A stretch of 8,709 nt of DNA from Ignavibacteriales bacterium (GTDB lineage: Bacteria > Bacteroidota > Ignavibacteria > T3Sed10-11). The notes under the pieces were generated by a model. It was given only the letters and a program-made list of their open reading frames with translations, had not been told where the DNA came from and did no database searches. The stretch lies in NCBI GenBank assembly GCA_003560935.1, contig PWJF01000244.1, positions 1 through 8,709 of the forward strand, written 5' to 3'. Shown piece after piece: positions 6,622-8,709 of the stretch; position 1 is the stretch's first letter; each line of letters opens with the position of its first letter. Position numbers and translations under genes: made by a program.

Positions 6622-8671
6622 CATCCCAGTCGTCGGGAGGGGGATTATCACGGTATTGTTGTGCGCGCTCGAGATATATCCGGCAGGGGATATCATCGGG
6701 ATACCGACTGGTCAATTCTGTGAAGTGGTCGATTGCCTCTTCCCACCGGCGGTCACGGTATAGTTTGATCCCATCATTATAAAGCTGTACTTTCTGTCGT
6801 TCGCTGTCCGCGATTCCGTCGTCACGCATTCCTATCAACTCGTATATGCGTGTGATTTGGGTTTTCCCTTTAACAACGATAGCATCCAGCTCACGCACGA
6901 TCACGAGGTCATTCACATGCTTGTATGTATTTTCGCTGATTATAATATTTGTCCCGTATTTCTTATTTGCCGTTTCCAAACGTGCACCGAGGTTTACGCT
7001 GTCTCCGATCACTGTGTAATCGAATCGTTCTTTACCACCCATATTGCCGACGATCATCTCGCCGGTATTTATACCGATACGTACGTGCATTTCGAGATGT
7101 TTTTTCCCGGATCTTTGAACACTTCGAAGTTCTTTGAGTGCATTCTGCATCTGCAATGCAGACATACATGCGTGGAGCGCATGATCGTGCAGTGATACCG
7201 GCGCTCCCCAGAATGCCATAATGGCATCACCTTCGTATTTATCCAGTGTCCCCTTATTTCTAATAATGATATCTGTCATGGCATCGAGATATTCGTTTAA
7301 AAGCTCAACGAGTTTCTCCGGTTGAAGACCCTCGGATATAGAGGTAAACCCGGCAATATCGCTGAAGAGTACGGTCAGTTCTTTCTTCTCACCGCCAAGT
7401 TGAAGTTTTTCGGGATCGCTCAGAAGTTCGGTTACAATGGCCGGACTCACATAGTGACTGAATATCGATTTCACGATTTCTTTCTGGCGACGTTCCGTTA
7501 GGTACTGGTGAATAGCAGAACCGAAATAGCCGAGGATTACGGAAGCAACGGGTCCGGTGACGGGGAGAATGATATTTTTGTTTATAAAGTACCAATCACC
7601 GATAGAGAAGATCAAATATATAGCTCCGGCTGTCAGTATTATTGCAAGAAATTCCAAAAGGTACTGATGACGATATTTAATTGCTTTGATGATCGAGATC
7701 AACATGAATATCACGAATGCGGTTAGAATAACGATAACGGCATTCGTAGTAGTTGGGGGTGCTATCAGGTAATTATCGTCGATCATCGTCTGTATCATGT
7801 TGGCATGGATCTCAACCCCGTACATCTCATTGAAATCCGGCGAACCCTGAGGATGGACCGGCACAGGATGCAAATCCTGTGATTCGGGATACAGCGGACC
7901 GATAAGCACGACTTTATCATTAAACGGATTTGTCTCCACAAAGTCATAGAAGATATCGAGATCGACCCCGTAACGAATTTCATCGAGGGTTGTAAACGTT
8001 TCGTCATCAATTACATCGATTAAATCGAATTGTGTAAAAGTTCCTGACGGACCGTAATAGTTGATATTCGTAGTTTCGGATATACGGGGGATAGTCCGTT
8101 CGCCGAGGATGAACGTATCGTCGAGTATATTCGGCTGCGATAGGGGATCACGTCCATCATATCTGTTAATGATTGCCGTACCAAACGAGGGCAGCATCCG
8201 TACACCGCCGTGTGTCAGCATCGTGACCGGATAACGGCGAATAACCCCGTCCGGATCTCTACGCATATTCACAAAACCGAGCGAGCTGTCTGCGGTGAAG
8301 AAAATGTTCCCGAAAGTATCCTCTTCCTGGACTATGACTGCTTCGGCTTCGCCGCGCCGTTCGATGCCGCGAATAATTCCTGCAAGAACGACATTGCCTG
8401 CCTCTTTTATCATAGTATACAGCGTTTGATCCTGAGCGGGATCCTGATATACCGGTATATCGAAGACAAGGTCGATGCCGATTACTTTTGTGCCGAGTTT
8501 GTTCAGATTGTGGATTGCACGAGCGTAATAATGTCGGGGGAAGGGATACGGGTCAGGGGCTGTTTTAAAACTTTCACTGGAAATACCGACGATAACGACA
8601 TCGAGTTCGGTCCCGTCGCGTGCGAGCGGACCCCGCTGTTCAAATCGACGGTCGATCGTTGCAGGAGACAT
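6596..8671 (-). CDS. CHASE2-domain class IIIb adenylate cyclase with C-terminal TPR-like segment
   Basis: A 691-residue protein predicted to make cAMP from ATP in response to an extracytoplasmic signal. Residues 1-305 are a CHASE2 sensor (IDRRFEQRGP, VVIVGISSESF, YPFPRHYYARAI, KVIGIDLVFD, FNDKVVLIG, GVEIHANMIQTMID). Three membrane helices follow (about 309-329, 339-356, 366-388). The cyclase domain spans about 425-610 and its catalytic residues appear intact: metal-binding Asp438 (FSDIAGFTS) and Asp482 (KYEGDAIMAFWG), adenine-specifying Lys478 and Thr553 (DYTVIGD), and transition-state Asn560 and Arg564 (VNLGARLE). Thr in place of Asp marks class IIIb, some members of which respond to bicarbonate. 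A TPR-like helical pair (about 625-672) and an acidic tail ending in WDGITVMESK close the protein, as in other CHASE2 cyclases. The oddity is the start: the usual helix before CHASE2 is missing, an in-frame TGA lies 9 bases before the ATG, and no good ribosome-binding site is visible, so the N-terminus is probably truncated. Confidence 0.88.
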   Translation of the reverse strand: MSPATIDRRFEQRGPLARDGTELDVVIVGISSESFKTAPDPYPFPRHYYARAIHNLNKLGTKVIGIDLVFDIPVYQDPAQDQTLYTMIKEAGNVVLAGIIRGIERRGEAEAVIVQEEDTFGNIFFTADSSLGFVNMRRDPDGVIRRYPVTMLTHGGVRMLPSFGTAIINRYDGRDPLSQPNILDDTFILGERTIPRISETTNINYYGPSGTFTQFDLIDVIDDETFTTLDEIRYGVDLDIFYDFVETNPFNDKVVLIGPLYPESQDLHPVPVHPQGSPDFNEMYGVEIHANMIQTMIDDNYLIAPPTTTNAVIVILTAFVIFMLISIIKAIKYRHQYLLEFLAIILTAGAIYLIFSIGDWYFINKNIILPVTGPVASVILGYFGSAIHQYLTERRQKEIVKSIFSHYVSPAIVTELLSDPEKLQLGGEKKELTVLFSDIAGFTSISEGLQPEKLVELLNEYLDAMTDIIIRNKGTLDKYEGDAIMAFWGAPVSLHDHALHACMSALQMQNALKELRSVQRSGKKHLEMHVRIGINTGEMIVGNMGGKERFDYTVIGDSVNLGARLETANKKYGTNIIISENTYKHVNDLVIVRELDAIVVKGKTQITRIYELIGMRDDGIADSERQKVQLYNDGIKLYRDRRWEEAIDHFTELTSRYPDDIPCRIYLERAQQYRDNPPPDDWDGITVMESK

Positions 8672-8709
8672 TCTTTCATTTCAGGTTATTTGAGAAACTT
8701 CATCTTGCA
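8672..8709 (-). other. Short region upstream of the cyclase with stops in all three minus-strand frames
   Basis: Read on the minus strand, the cyclase frame continues upstream as QDEVSQIT, TGA (8683-8681), NER, then the ATG at 8671. The other two frames also hold stops (TAA at 8688-8686, plus two TGA). I see no convincing promoter and no Shine-Dalgarno at proper spacing; AAAG almost abuts the ATG. The region is too short to tell a 5' leader from the remnant of a longer coding region. Confidence 0.5.

Noticed and set aside
6857..7195. Plus-strand open frame of 112 codons
   Set aside because: It is opposite the catalytic core of the cyclase, whose motifs are unmistakable; the Cys/His-rich translation is an antisense artefact.
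1320..8683. Alternative genetic code or stop-codon recoding explaining the TAA and TGA
   Set aside because: TAA and TGA both end other genes here at sensible positions (TGA 4802-4804 and 6592-6594; TAA 2628-2630, 5895-5897 and the cyclase stop), so both act as normal stops.

Overview
The window looks like a chromosomal segment from a Gram-negative bacterium of the FCB superphylum (Bacteroidota, KSB1, Zixibacteria, Calditrichota and similar lineages). This rests on gene content: a DUF4175-type coiled-coil envelope protein, a VWA/BatA-like membrane protein, a PorV/UPF0164-type outer-membrane protein and a short-form DUF1684 protein. The phylum is inference. Base composition is balanced and looks uniform by eye. 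I see no mobile element, tRNA, rRNA or CRISPR array.

Layout. Bases 1-2630 (+) hold a DUF4175-family reading frame that enters from the left edge and is cut by one in-frame TAA at 1320-1322; the same frame resumes at once and runs to 2630. A 718-residue three-helix VWA protein follows 17 bases later (2648-4804, +). After a 67-base AT-rich gap with a possible extended -10 promoter come a PorV-like beta-barrel gene (4872-5897, +) and, 16 bases on, a small exported or lipidated DUF1684 protein (5914-6594, +). On the minus strand a CHASE2/class III adenylate cyclase gene (8671-6596) converges on it with a single base between the stop codons. Coding density is close to complete, and no gene-free stretch exceeds 70 bases.

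How the genes may work together. The four plus-strand genes are all cell-envelope proteins. DUF4175 and VWA/BatA-like proteins commonly sit at the end of MoxR-DUF58-VWA clusters, which are thought to act in envelope protein assembly or stress tolerance. The window may therefore show the tail of such a cluster joined to an outer-membrane protein and a probable lipoprotein. The opposing cyclase is a separate unit that should convert a periplasmic signal into cAMP.

The most notable observations are two interruptions. One is the TAA inside the DUF4175 coiled coil. The other is a TGA just upstream of the cyclase, whose reading frame starts inside the CHASE2 domain without the N-terminal membrane helix that this architecture needs. 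Both genes look broken or mis-sequenced at a single codon. I found no convincing evidence of a wholly new system; the possible novelty lies in the four-gene envelope neighbourhood.
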